Shown here in pieces: positions 46,192-59,782 of a stretch of DNA of 64,000 nt. The stretch is from NCBI GenBank assembly GCA_958295665.1, contig OY282558.1:135740326-135804325 (forward strand), given 5' to 3'. The DNA is from Tipula vernalis. Lineage: Eukaryota; Arthropoda; Insecta; Diptera; Tipulidae. The stretch's first letter is position 1, and each line of letters begins with the position of its first letter. A model generated the notes under the pieces. That model made no database searches. It worked only from the letters and a program-made list of their open reading frames with translations, and was not told the origin of the DNA. Both the position numbers and the translations under genes were made by a program.

Positions 46192-49100
46192 ATGCTCCGA
46201 TTACGATGGTTGATACCTCTATCAATATGTTTCGGGACCTGTAATTGCTGTGACAATTTTCATTTTGATTGGTCGATTATTTCTAAACATTTCTTAGAAA
46301 ATTCAATTTTATTGAAAATCAACTGTGCTATAGCCCACAAGTTTTTGGGCGGCAAAAATCTAAAATGGTCCGATTACGATGGTTGATACCTCTATCAATA
46401 GGTTTCGGGACCTGTAATTGCTGTGACAATTTTCATTTTGATTGGTCGAATATTTCTAAACATTTCTTAGAAAATTCAATTTTATTGAAAATCAACTGTG
46501 CTATAGCCCACAAGTTTTTGGGCGGCAAAAATCTAAAATGCTCCGATTGCGATGGTTGATACCTCTATCAATAGGTTTCGGGACCTGTAATTGCTGTGAC
46601 AATTTTAATTTTGATTGCTCGATTATTTCTAAACATTTCTTAGAAAATTCAATTTTATTGAAAATCAACTGTGCTATAGCCCACAAGTTTTTGGGCGGCA
46701 AAAATCTAAAATGCTCCGATTACGATGGTTGATACCTCTATCAATAGGTTTCGGGACCTGTAATTACTGTGACAATTTTCATTTTGATTGCTCGATTATT
46801 TCTAAACATTTCTTAGAAAATTCAATTTTATTGAAAATCAACTGTGCTATAGCCCAAAAGTTTTTGGGCGGCAAAAATCTAAAATGCTCCGATTACGATG
46901 GTTGATACCTCTATCAATATGTTCCGGGACCTGTAATTGATGTGACAATTTTCATTTTGATTGCTCGATTATTTCTAAACATTTCTTAGAAAATTCAATT
47001 TTATTGAAAATCAACTGTGATATAGCCCACAAGTTTTTGGGCGGCAAAAATCTAAAATGCTCCGATTACGATGGTTGATACCTCTATCAATAGGTTTCGG
47101 GACCTGTAATTGCTGTGACAATTTTCATTTTGATTGCTCGATTATTTCTAAACATTTCTTAGAAAATTCAATTTTATTGAAAATCAACTGTGCTATAGCC
47201 CACAAGTTTTTGGGCGGCAAAAATCTAAAATGCTCCGATTACAATGGTTGATACCTCTATCAATAGGTTTCGGTACCTGTAATTGCTGTGACAATTTTCA
47301 TTTTGATTGCTCGATTATTTCTAAACATTTCTTAGAAAATTCAATTTTATTGAAAATCAACTGTGCTATAGCCCACAAGTTTTTGGGCGGCAAAAATCTA
47401 AAATGGTCCGATTACGACGGTTGATACCTCTACCAATAGGTTTCGGGACCTGTAATTGCTGTGACAATTTTCATTTTGATTGCTCGATTATTTCTAAATA
47501 TTTCTTAGAAAATTCAATTTTATTGAACATCAACTGTTCTATAGCCCACAAGTTTTTGGGCGGCAAAAATCTAAAATGCTCCGATTACGATGGTTGATAC
47601 CTCTATCAATAGGTTTCGGGACCTGTAATTGCTGTGACAATTTTCATTTTGATTGCTCGATTATTTCTAAACATTTCTTAGAAAATTCAATTTTATTGAA
47701 AATCAACTGTGCTATAGCCCATAAGTTTTTGGGCGGCAAAAATCTAAAATGGTCCGATTACGATGGTTGATACCTCTATCAAAAGGTTTCGGAACCTGTA
47801 ACTGCTGTGACAATTTTCATTTTGATTGCTCGATTATTTCTAAACATTTCTTAGAAAATTCAATTTTATTGAAAATCAACTGTGCTATAGCCCACAAGTT
47901 TTTGGGCGGCAAAAATCTAAAATGCTTCGATTACGATGGTTGATACCTCTATCAATAGGTTTCGGGACCTGTAATTGCTGTGACAATTTTCATTTTGATT
48001 GCTCGATTATTTCTAAACATTTCTTAGAAAATTCAATTTTATTGAAAATCAACTGTGCTATAGCCCACAAGTTTTTGGGCGGCAGAAATCTAAAATGCTC
48101 CGATTACGATGGTTGATACCTCTATCAATAGGTTTCGGGACCTGTAATTGCTGTGACAATTTTCATTTTGATTGCTCGATTATTTCTAAATATTTCTTAG
48201 AAAATTCAATTTTATTGAAAATCAACTGTGCTATAGCCCACAAGTTTTTGGGCGGCAAAACTCTAAAATGCTCCGATTACGATGGTTGATACCTCTATCA
48301 ATAGGTTTCGGGACCTGTAATTGCTGTGACAATTTTCATTTTGTTTGCTCGATTATTTCTAAATATTTCTTAGAAAATTCAATTTTATTGAAAATCAACT
48401 GTGCTATAGCCCACAAGTTTTTGGGCGGCAAAAATCTAAAATGGTCCGATTACGATGGTTGATACATCTATCAATAGGTTTCGGGACCTGTAATTGCTGT
48501 GACAATTTTCATTTTGATTGCTCGATTATTTTTAAACATTTCTTAGAAAATTCAATTTGATTGAAAATCAACTGTGCTATAGCCCACAAGTTTTTGGGCG
48601 GCAAAAATCTAAAATGCTCCGATTACGATGGTTGATACCTCTATCAATAGGTTTCGGGACCTGTAATTGCTGTGACAATTTTCATTTTGATTGCTCGATT
48701 ATTTCTAAACATTTCTTAGAAAATTCAATTTTATTGAAAATCAACTGTGCTATAGCCCACAAGTTTTTGGGCGGCAAAAATCTAAAATGGTCCGATTACG
48801 ATGGTTGATACATCTATCAATAGGTTTCGGGACCTGTAATTGCTGTGACAATTTTCATTTTGATTGCTCGATTATTTTTAAACATTTCTTAGAAAATTCA
48901 ATTTGATTGAAAATCAACTGTGCTATAGCCCACAAGTTTTTGGGCGGCAAAAATCTAAAATGCTCCGATTACGATGGTTGATACCTCTATCAATAGGTTT
49001 CGGGACCTGTAATTGCTGTGACAATTTTCATTTTGATTGCTCGATTATTTCTAAACATTTCTTAGAAAATTCAATTTTATTGAACATCAACTGTGCTATA

Positions 49101-52100
49101 GCCCACAAGTTTTTGGGCGGCAAAAATCTAAAATGCTCCGATTACGATGGTTGATACCTCTATCAATATGTTTCGGGACCTGTAATTGCTGTGACAATTT
49201 TCATTTTGATTGCTCGATTATTTCTAAACATTTCTTAGAAAATTCAATTTTATTGAAAATCAACTGTGCTATAGCCCACAAGTTTTTGGGCGGCAGAAAT
49301 CTAAAATGCTCCGATTACGATGGTTGATACCTCTATCAATAGGTTTCGGGACCTGTAATTACTGTGACAATTTTCATTTTGATTGCTTCATTATTTCTAA
49401 ACATTTCTTAGAAAATTCAATTTTATTGAAAATCAACTGTGCTATAGCCCACAAGTTTTTGGGCGGCAGAAATCTAAAATGCTCCGATTACGATGGTTGA
49501 TACCTCTATCAATATGTTTCGGTACCTGTAATTGCTGTGACAATTTTCATTTTGATTGCTCGATTATTTCTAAACATTTCTTAGAAAATTCAATTTTATT
49601 GAAAATCAACTGTGCTATAGCCCACAAGTTTTTGGGCGGCAAAAATCTAAAATGGTCCGATTACGACGGTTGATACCTCTATCAATAGGTTTCGGGACCT
49701 GTAATTGCTGTGACAATTTTCATTTTGATTGCTCGATTATTTCTAAACATTTCTTAGAAAATTCAATTTTATTGAAAATCAACTGTGCTATAGCCCACAA
49801 GTTTTTGGGCGGCAGAAATCTAAAATGCTCCGATTACGATGGTTGATACCTCTATCAATAGGTTTCGGGACCTGTAATTACTGTGACAATTTTCATTTTG
49901 ATTGCTTCATTATTTCTAAACATTTCTTAGAAAATTCAATTTTATTGAAAATCAACTGTGCTATAGCCCACAAGTTTTTGGGCGGCAAAAATCTAAAATG
50001 CTCCGATTACGATGGTTGATACCTCTATCAATAGGTTTCGGGACCTGTAATTGCTGTGACAATTTTCATTTTGATTGCTCGATTATTTCTAAATATTTCT
50101 TAGAAAATTCAATTTTATTGAAAATCAACTGTGCTATAGCCCACAAGTTTTTGGGCGGCAAAAAAATCTAAAATGGTCCGATTACGATGGTTGGTACCTC
50201 TATCAATAGGTTTCGGGACCTGTAATTGCTGTGACAATTTTCATTTTGATTGCTCGATTATTTCTAAACATTTCTTAGAAAATTCAATTTTATTGAAAAT
50301 CAACTGTGCTATAGCCCACAAGTTTTTGGGCGGCAAAAATCTAAAATGCTCCGATTACGTTGGTTGATACCTCTATCAATAGGTTTCGGGACCTGTAATT
50401 GCTGTGACAATTTTCATTTTGATTGCTCGATTATTTCTAAACATTTCTTAGAAAATTCAATTTTATTGAAAATCAACTGTGCTATAGCCCACAAGTTTTT
50501 GGGCGGCAAAAATCCAAAATGGTCCGATTACGATGGTTGATACCTCTATCAATAGGTTTCGGAACCTGTAACTGCTGTGACAATTTTCATTTTGATTGCT
50601 CGATTATTTCTAAACATTTCTTAGAAAATTCAATTTTATTGAAAATCAACTGTGCTATAGCCCACAAGTTTTTGGGCGGCAAAAATCTAAAATGCTCCGA
50701 TTACGATGGTTGATACCTCTATCAATAGGTTTCGGGACCTGTAATTGCTGTGACAATTTTCATTTTGATTGCTCGATTATTTCTAAACATTTCTTAGAAA
50801 ATTCAATTTTATTGAACATCAACTGTGCTATAGCCCACAAGTTTTTGGGCGGCAAAAATCTAAAATGGTCCGATTACGACGGTTGATACCTCTATCAATA
50901 GGTTTCGGGACCTGTAATTGCTGTGACAATTTTCATTTTGATTGCTAGATTATTTCTAAACATTTCTTAGAAAATTCAATTTTATTGAACATCAACTGTG
51001 CTATAGCCCACAAGTTTTTGGGCGGCAAAAATCTAAAATGCTCCGATTACGATGGTTGATACCTCTATCAATAGGTTTCGGGACCTGTAATTGCTGTGAC
51101 AATTTTATTTTGATTGCTCGATTATTTCTAAACATTTCTTAGAAAATTCAATTTTATTGAACATCAACTGTGCTATAGCCCACAAGTTTTTGGGCGGCAA
51201 AAATCTAAAATGCTCCGATTACGATGGTTGATACCTCTATCAATAGGTTTCGGGACCTGTAATTGCTGTGACAATTTTCATTTTGATTGCTTGATTATTT
51301 CTAAACATTTCTTAGAAAATTCAATTTTATTGAAAATCAACTGTGCTATAGCCCACCAGTTTTTGGGCGGCAAAAATCTAAAATGCTCCGATTACGATGG
51401 TTGATACCTCTATCAATAGGTTTCGGGACCTGTAATTGCTGTGACAATTTTCATTTTGATTGCTTGATTATTTCTAAACATTTCTTAGAAAATTCAATTT
51501 TATTGAAAATCAACTGTGCTATAGCCCACAAGTTTTTGGGCGGCAAAAATCTAAAATGGTCCGATTACGATGGTTGATACCTCTATCAATAGGTTTCGGA
51601 ACCTGTAACTGCTGTGACAATTTTCATTTTGATTGCTCGATTATTTCTAAACATTTCTTAGAAAATTCAATTTTATTGAAAATCAACTGTGCTATAGCCC
51701 ACCAGTTTTTGGGCGGCAAAAATCTAAAATGCTCCGATTACGATGGTTGATACCTCTAACAATAGGTTTCGGGACCTTTAATTGATGTGACAATTTTCAT
51801 TTTGATTGCTCGATTATTTCTAAACATTTCTTAGAAAATTCAATTTTATTGAAAATCAACTGTGCTATAGCCCAAAAGTTTTTGGGCGGCAAAAATCTAA
51901 AATGCTCCGATTACGATGGTTGATACCTCTATCAATATGTTTCGGGACCTGTAATTGCTGTGACAATTTTCATTTTGATTGGTCGATTATTTCTAAACAT
52001 TTCTTAGAAAATTCAATTTTATTGAAAATCAACTGTGCTATAGCCCACAAGTTTTTGGGCGGCAAAAATCTAAAATGGTCCGATTACGATGGTTGATACC

Positions 52101-52440
52101 TCTATCAATAGGTTTCGGGACCTGTAATTGCTGTGACAATTTTCATTTTGATTGGTCGAATATTTCTAAACATTTCTTAGAAAATTCAATTTTATTGAAA
52201 ATCAACTGTGCTATAGCCCACAAGTTTTTGGGCGGCAAAAATCTAAAATGCTCCGATTGCGATGGTTGATACCTCTATCAATAGGTTTCGGGACCTGTAA
52301 TTGCTGTGACAATTTTCATTTTGATTGCTCGATTATTTCTAAACATTTCTTAGAAAATTCAATTTTATTGAAAATCAACTGTGCTATAGCCCACAAGTTT
52401 TTGGGCGGCAAAAATCTAAAATGCTCCGATTACGATGGTT
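46192..52440 (+). repeat. Long-range copy of a variant monomer block
   Basis: The monomers at 46192, 46365 and 46538 share ordered variants with those at 51902, 52075 and 52248. The offset of 5710 is 33 monomers plus one base, explained by the +2 and -1 indels between. Confidence 0.75.
48430..49132 (+). repeat. 346-bp dimer repeat within the array
   Basis: Two consecutive monomers (one with GGTCC and TTTTTAAAC/ATTTGATTG variants, one standard) are repeated, with starts at 48441/48614 and 48787/48960. Confidence 0.75.
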
Positions 52441-52939
52441 GATACCTCTATCAATAGGTTTCGGGACCTGTAATTGCTGTGACAATTTTCATTTTGATTG
52501 CTCGATTATTTCTAAATATTTCTTAGAAAATTCAATTTTATTGAAAATCAACTGTGCTATAGCCCACCAGTTTTTGGGCGGCAAAAATCTAAAATGCTCC
52601 GATTACGATGGTTGATACCTCTATCAATATGTTTCGGGACCTGTAATTACTGTGACAATTTTTATTTTGATTGGTCGATTATTTCTAAACATTTCTTAGA
52701 AAATTCAATTTTATTGAAAATCAACTGTGCTATAGCCCACAAGTTTTTGGGCGGCAAAAATCTAAAATGCTCTGATTACGATGGTTGATACCTCTATAAA
52801 TAGGTTTCGGGACCTGTAATTGCTGTGACAATTTTCATTTTGATTGCTCGATTATTTCTAAACATTTCTTAGAAAATTCAATTTTATTGAAAATCAACTG
52901 TGCTATAGCCCACAAGTTTTTGGGCGGAAAAAATCTAAA

Positions 52940-54172
52940 ATGGTCCGATTACGACGGTTGATACCTCTATCAATAGGTTTCGGGACCTGTAATTGCTGTG
53001 ACAATTTTCATTTTGATTGCTCGATTATTTCTAAACATTTCTTAGAAAATTCAATTTTATTGAAAATCAACTGTGCTATAGCCCACAAGTTTTTGGGCGG
53101 CAAAAATCTAAAATGCTCCGATTACGATGGTTGATACCTCTATCAATAGGTTTCGGGACCTGTAATTACTGTGACAATTTTCATTTTGATTGCTTGATTA
53201 TTTCTAAACATTTCTTAGAAAATTCAATTTTATTGAAAATCAACTGTGCTATAGCCCACAAGTTTTTGGGCGGCAAAAATCTAAAATGCTCCGATTACGA
53301 TGGTTGATACATCTATCAATAGGTTTCGGGACCTGTAATTGCTGTGACAATTTTCATTTTGATTGCTCGATTATTTCTAAACATTTCTTAGATAATTCAA
53401 TTTTATTGAAAATCAACTGTGCTATAGCCCACAAGTTTTTGGGCGGAAAAAATCTAAAATGGTCCGATTACGACGGTTGATACCTCTATCAATAGGTTTC
53501 GGGACCTGTAATTGCTGTGACAATTTTCATTTTGATTGCTCGATTATTTCTAAACATTTCTTAGAAAATTCAATTTTATTGAAAATCAACTGTGCTATAG
53601 CCCACAAGTTTTTGGGCGGCAAAAATCTAAAATGCTCCGATTACGATGGTTGATACATCTATCAATAGGTTTCGGGACCTGTAATTGCTGTGACAATTTT
53701 CATTTTGATTGCTCGATTATTTCTAAACATTTCTTAGATAATTCAATTTTATTGAAAATCAACTGTGCTATAGCCCACAAGTTTTTGGGCGGCAAAAATC
53801 TAAAATGCTCCTATTACGATGGTTGATACCTCTATCAATAGGTTTCGGGACCTGTAATTACTGTGACAATTTTCATTTTGATTGCTTGATTATTTCTAAA
53901 CATTTCTTAGAAAATTCAATTTTATTGAAAATCAACTGTGCTATAGCCCACAAGTTTTTGGGCGGAAAAAATCTAAAATGGTCCGATTACGACGGTTGAT
54001 ACCTCTATCAATAGGTTTCGGGACCTGTAATTGCTGTGACAATTTTCATTTTGATTGCTCGATTATTTCTAAACATTTCTTAGAAAATTCAATTTTATTG
54101 AAAATCAACTGTGCTATAGCCCACAAGTTTTTGGGCGGCAAAAATCTAAAATGCTCCGATTACGATGGTTGA
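52940..54172 (+). repeat. Short higher-order unit of 3 monomers
   Basis: The GACGG/GGAAAAAATC variant monomer recurs at 52940, 53459 and 53978, that is every 519 bp (3 x 173). The same CLII-type and DNSILL-type variant monomers lie between, their order swapped in the second interval. Confidence 0.75.
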
Positions 54173-55361
54173 TACCTCTATCAATAGGTTTCGGGACCTG
54201 TAATTACTGTGACAATTTTCATTTTGATTGCTTGATTATTTCTAAACATTTCTTAGAAAATTCAATTTTATAGAAAATCAACTGTGCTATAGCCCACAAG
54301 TTTTTGGGCGGCAGAAATCTAAAATGCTCCGATTACGATGGTTGATACCTCTATCAATATGTTTCTGTACCTGTAATTGCTGTGACAATTTTCATTTTGA
54401 TTGCTCGATTATTTCTAAACATTTCTTAGAAAATTCAATTTTATTGAAAATCAACTGTGCTATAGCCCACAAGTTTTTGGGCGGCAAAAATCTAAAATGC
54501 TCCGATTACGATGGTTGATACCTCTATCAATAGGTTTCGGGACCTGTAATTGCTGTGACAATTTTCATTTTGATTGCTCGATTATTTCTAAACATTTCTT
54601 AGAAAATTCAATTTTATTGAAAATCAACTGTGCTATAGCCCAAAAGTTTTTGGGCGGCAAAAATTTAAAATGCTCCGATTACGATGGTTGATACCTCTAT
54701 CAATATGTTTCGGGACCTGTAATTGCTGTGACAATTTTCATTTTGATTGCTCGATTATTTCTAAACATTTCTTAGAAAATTCAATTTTATTGAAAATCAA
54801 CTGTGCTATAGCCCACAAGTTTTTGGGCGGCAAAAATCTAAAATGCTCCGATTACGATGGTTGATACCTCTATCAATAGGTTTCGGGACAAGTAATTGCT
54901 GTGACAATTTTCATTTTGATTGCTTGATTATTTCTAAACATTTCTTAGAAAATTCAATATTATTGAAAATCAACTGTGCTATAGCCCACAAGTTTTTGGG
55001 CGGCAAAAATCTAAAATGCTCCGATTACGATGGTTGATACCTCTATCAATAGGTTTCGGGACCTGTAATTGCTGTGACAATTTTCATTTTGATTGCTCGA
55101 TTATTTCTAAACATTTCTTAGAAAATTCAATTTTATTGAAAATCAACTGTGCTATAGCCCAAATGTTTTTGGGCGGCAGAAATCTAAAATGCTTCGATTA
55201 CGATGGTTGATACCTCTATCAATATGTTTCGGGACCTGTAATTGCTGTGACAATTTTCATTTTGATTGCTCGATTATTTCTAAATATTTCTTAGAAAATT
55301 CAATTTTATTGAAAATCAACTGTGCTATAGCCCACAAGTTTTTGGGCGGCAAAAATCTAAA

Positions 55362-55902
55362 ATGCTCCGATTACGATGGTTGATACCTCTATCAATAGGT
55401 TTTGGGACCTGTAATTGCTGTGACAATTTTTATTTTGATTGCTCGATTATTTCTAAACATTTCTTAGAAAATTCAATTTTATTGAAAATCAACTGTGTTA
55501 TAGCCCAAAAGTTTTTGGGCGGCAAAAATCTAAAATGCTCCGATTACGATGGTTGATACCTCTATCAATAGGTTTTGGGACCTGTAATTGCTGTGACAAT
55601 TTTTATTTTGATTGCTCGATTATTTCTAAACATTTCTTAGAAAATTCAATTTTATTGAAAATCAACTGTGTTATAGCCCAAAAGTTTTTGGGCGGCAAAA
55701 ATCTAAAATGCTCCGATTACGATGGTTGATACCTCTATCAATAGGTTTTGGGACCTGTAATTGCTGTGACAATTTTTATTTTGATTGCTCGATTATTTCT
55801 AAACATTTCTTAGAAAATTCAATTTTATTGAAAATCAACTGTGCTATAGCCCACAAGTTTTTGGGCGGCAAAAATCTAAAATGCTCCGATTACGATGGTT
55901 GA
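55362..55902 (+). repeat. Three-fold monomer duplication
   Basis: The starts at 55362, 55535 and 55708 share GGTTTTGGGACC and TTTTTATTTTG variants found almost nowhere else in the array. Confidence 0.75.
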
Positions 55903-56571
55903 TACCTCTATCAATAGGTTTCGGGACCTGTAATTGCTGTGACAATTTTCATTTTGATTGCTCGATTATTTCTAAACGTTTCTTAGAAAATTCAATTTTA
56001 TTGAAAATCAACTGTGCTATAGCCCACAAGTTTTTGGGCGGCAAAAATCTAAAATGCTCCGATTACGATGTTTGATGCCACAAACAATAGATTTCGGGAC
56101 CTGTAATTGCTGTGACAATTTTCATTTTGATTGCTCGATTATTTCTAAACATTTCTTAGAAAATTCAATTTTATTGAAATCAACTGTGCTATAGCCCACC
56201 AGTTTTTGGGCGGTAGAAATCTAAAATGGTCCGATTACGATGGTTGATACCTCTATCAATAGGTTTCGGGAACTGTAATTGCTGTGACAATTTATAATTT
56301 TGATTGCTCGATTATTTCTAAACATTTCTTAGAAAATTCAATTTTATTGAAAATTAACTGTGCTATAGCCCACAAGTTTTGGGCGGCAGAAATCTATAAT
56401 GGTCCGATTACGATGGTTGATACCTCTATCAATAGGTTTCGGGACCTGTTATTGCTGTGACAATTTTCGTTTTGATTGTTCGATTATTTCTAAACATTTC
56501 TTAGAAAATTCAATTTTATTGAAAATTAACTGTGGTATAGCCCAAAAGTTTTTGGGCGGCAAAAATCTAAA

Positions 56572-57289
56572 ATGCTCCGATTACGATGGTTGATACCTCT
56601 ATCAATAGGTTTCGGGACCTGTAATTGCTGTGACAATTTTCATTTTGATTGCTCGATTATTTCTAAACATTTCTTAGAAAATTCAATTTTATTGAAAATC
56701 AACTGTGCTATAGCCCACAAGTTTTTGGGCGGCAAAAATCTAAAATGCTCCGATTACGATGGTTGATACTTCTATCAATAGGTTTCGGGACCTGTAATTG
56801 CCGTGACAATTTTCATTTTGATTGCTCGATTATTTCTAAACATTTCTTAGAAAATTCAATTTTATTGAAAATCAACTGTGCTATAGCCCAAAAGTTTTTG
56901 GGCGGCAAAAATCTAAAATGGTCCGATTACGATGGTTGATAGATACCTCTATCAATAGGTTTCGGGACCTGTAATTGCTGTGACAATTTTCATTTTGATT
57001 GCTCGATTATTTCTAAACATTTCTTAGAAAATTCAATTTTATTGAAAATCAACTGTGCTATAGCCCACAAGTTTTTGGGCGGCAAAAATCTAAAATGCTC
57101 CGATTACGATGGTTGATACTTCTATCAATAGGTTTCGGGACCTGTAATTGCCGTGACAATTTTCATTTTGATTGCTCGATTATTTCTAAACATTTCTTAG
57201 AAAATTCAATTTTATTGAAAATCAACTGTGCTATAGCCCAAAAGTTTTTGGGCGGCAAAAATCTAAAATGGTCCGATTACGATGGTTGA
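56572..57289 (+). repeat. Dimer duplication with 4-bp insertion
   Basis: The variant monomer at 56745 (CTTCTATC, TGCCGTGAC) recurs at 57095, an offset of 350 (2 x 173 + 4). A duplicated GATA at about 56938-56944 accounts for the extra 4 bp. Confidence 0.8.
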
Positions 57290-57569
57290 TACCTCTATCA
57301 ATAGGTTTCGGGACCTGTAATTGCTGTGACAATTTTCATTTTGATTGCTCGATTATTTCTAAACATTTCTTAGAAAATTCAATTTTATTGAAAATCAACT
57401 GTGCTATAGCCCACAAGTTTTTGGGCGGCAAAAATCTAAAATGCTCCTATTACGACGGTTGATACCTCTATCAATAGGTTTCGGGACCTGTAATTGCTGT
57501 GACAATTTTCATTTTGATTGCTCGATTATTTCTAAACATTTCTTAGAAAATTCAATTTTATTGAAAATT

Positions 57570-57780
57570 AACTGAACTATAAACTTCGAATTCGAAGCCC
57601 GAAAATCGAAAATCTGCAATTGTGCTCCGATTTCGACGCTTGATACTATCAATAGGCGTTGAGACATATAATTGTCATGCCATGGACATTTCGATCGCTC
57701 GAATATTTCTACGCATTTCGAAGAAAATCTAATTCAATTTCATTTTTAGACATTTTACAATAAACTTGGTAGTTCAATTA
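57570..57780 (+). repeat. Decayed satellite monomer at the right edge
   Basis: After about 57570 the sequence still aligns to the monomer in order (CTCCGATTTCGACGCTTGAT, CTATCAATAGG, ATTTCGATCGCTCGA, ATTTCTACGCATTTC) but with many differences, then fades into unique DNA by about 57.78 kb. Confidence 0.8.
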
Positions 57781-59782
57781 CAATTATAGATTTATGAAAA
57801 ATTCTAACCTCACTTTTCAGCTATTAATAAATTGCTTACACAGTAGTACATACGTAAGCTTATAAATTTTATTATATTTAATCGTTATTACCAAAATCAA
57901 ATAATTTATTACTGATGTTTTCAACTGGTTACGTTTGGCTACTTCGAAAATGTCTCATGTCTGCCCTCACGTTGCGGTAAATGGCGTCCAAAATCCAATT
58001 TTTAATGTAAAATTATGGTTTTGCGACTCAATTTTAAAAATATCCGGGTTAATGGACAAAATGTTGAGTATATTTAGTTTTTTTTCATCGATTTCTATTT
58101 AATTTATTTAGATGACTCAGTATTTATACTTTTATTAATCCATGGACTGTATTTTATTGTTTATTATAATTATATTTATACATAATTAATACTATTTTGT
58201 GTCTTTCCAATAACATCCGGAAACGAAGTGAATGAAAAGCAAAAATAATTGACCTTATTGCATTATTCTTGCACCAACTACTGGTAAAACCGACAACTGC
58301 TGTTTATGTTATTTATGTGCGAATACTTATTTTATTTTTGTAACTTATTTTATGTCACTTAATTAATACGTTTTATTATTATTATTATTTTACAGATGCA
58401 ATTGGCAAAGAACCATTAACACAATACGAAATTAAAATAAAAACAATCATCAAACGGACACACCATAGAAAATTAAATAGAAATAACCGGGATAATTATA
58501 ATTGAGACATGAGCGTATAAGTTATCAACTACTTAATTATAAGTGATCCTTTCTGAATTATTGTGATAAAACTAATCTAGTTACATATACATAAGTATCT
58601 ACGAAACAATTTAAAAATTTTGTTCATAAAATCTATCATTACTGTTTTCTCACATAATCGTCATGTGTGACATGTAACATCATAATCTTTGGTATATTGT
58701 CAATACATTTTAATATTAGTCACAAAATTAATATTAGTAACGCTTCCTGAAAAAAATTCTATATACGTGTCATGCATGAATGTCATCAATGGGTTTGCCC
58801 ATTGCCTTGTCTCACATAACTTTCCTGCTGGGGTCTCCATCATTTTCGACGTAGCTTCTTCTCAGTTCCTCAAATAAAACATCAATAGGCTTGGATTTTT
58901 TTTTTTTAAATAATTTTCCTTTTTCATTTATTTTCTTAATTTTTTTTTTAATTTTTGTAATTTTTTTTTAAATATTTCTCTATTTTAGAAATTTTTCGAT
59001 TTTTTCTCAGCTTTCTCATCAATTTTGTTTTTTTTTCTCATTTAAAATAACTTATTTACAAAGTAAAGAATAAAAAATAATTAATAATAATAATTAAGAG
59101 AATTATAACATAATTTTATTAAATATTATAATTAATTAGTTTTTTTTTGTAATTTTTATTTTATTTTTATTTTTTTAATTAATAGTTGCTTATTCATAAT
59201 ATAGATTTATTTATAGTAGTTGTTGTTTTTTTTTTAAATTTTAATTAATTTAAATATTAATTATGTGTATGTGTGTGTGTGTGTGTTTTTTTATACAGAT
59301 ATAGAGATATTTCTTTTATTTATTTAATTAATTTATAATTATTGATTTATATTATTTTATATAAAAAAATAAATTTATTTCAAATTTGAATTTTTAACAG
59401 AAAATTAAATTAAAAAAGGGAAATTATGGGCTGGCGCAGGGATGCGGAAATATTCTTTGGAGTCGTTAATAAATTATCAATTATGTTTATAATTAAAATC
59501 CAATTTTTTTATTTTTTATTAAGTAACAAAATGGACAGCTGACGAACTTCTGTTTAGTGGCAAAAAAAAAAAAAAAAAAATCAATTAAATTACGTAGAAA
59601 AAATTTACACATTTACAAAAAATAATTAAAAAGCTTAAGACTATAAAAAAAAAAAAAAAGTATATAACAATAAAAGGATAATTCGAGTGTGTGTATAGTG
59701 TGTACTTACTCATATAGGATAACGATTTTTAGATTAGTAAAATTAAATTAAATTAAAAATTAATGTAACAATAAATAAACAT
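57781..59782. other. AT-rich DNA, in part the 3' UTR of the LIM exon
   Basis: No coding region was recognised. Long T and A runs and a TG microsatellite (59262-59286) occur. The part next to 59783 is probably the 3' UTR of the minus-strand gene. AT-rich sequence makes poly(A) signals too common to pick one. Confidence 0.5.

Larger units (their letters stand above)
33846..57613 (+). repeat. Satellite array, 137 monomers of 173 bp
   Basis: Monomers repeat head to tail, starting (by convention) at ATGCTCCGATTACG. From the first start (33840, its first six bases absent) to the last (57441) the distance is 136 x 173 plus 73, and the extra 73 is fully explained by visible indels (+67, +2, +2, -1, -1, +4). 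The consensus is about 34% GC. It contains four dyads: TTGATA-CCTC-TATCAA, TTTCT-T-AGAAA, TTCAAT-TTT-ATTGAA and GCCCA(8 nt)TGGGC. Each monomer happens to hold a 64-codon open frame, but 173 is not a multiple of three, so it is not coding. Length and structure suit a nucleosome-phased centromeric or pericentromeric satellite; that location is inference. Confidence 0.98.

Noticed and set aside
33846..57613. More than 100 open frames of about 64 codons in the array as a gene family
   Set aside because: They are the same stretch of each satellite monomer. The 173-bp period is not a multiple of three, so frames rotate and close, and variants include stops and indels with no coding pattern.
33846..57613. 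CRISPR-like array
   Set aside because: Monomers are directly joined, long and without unique spacers, in eukaryotic DNA.
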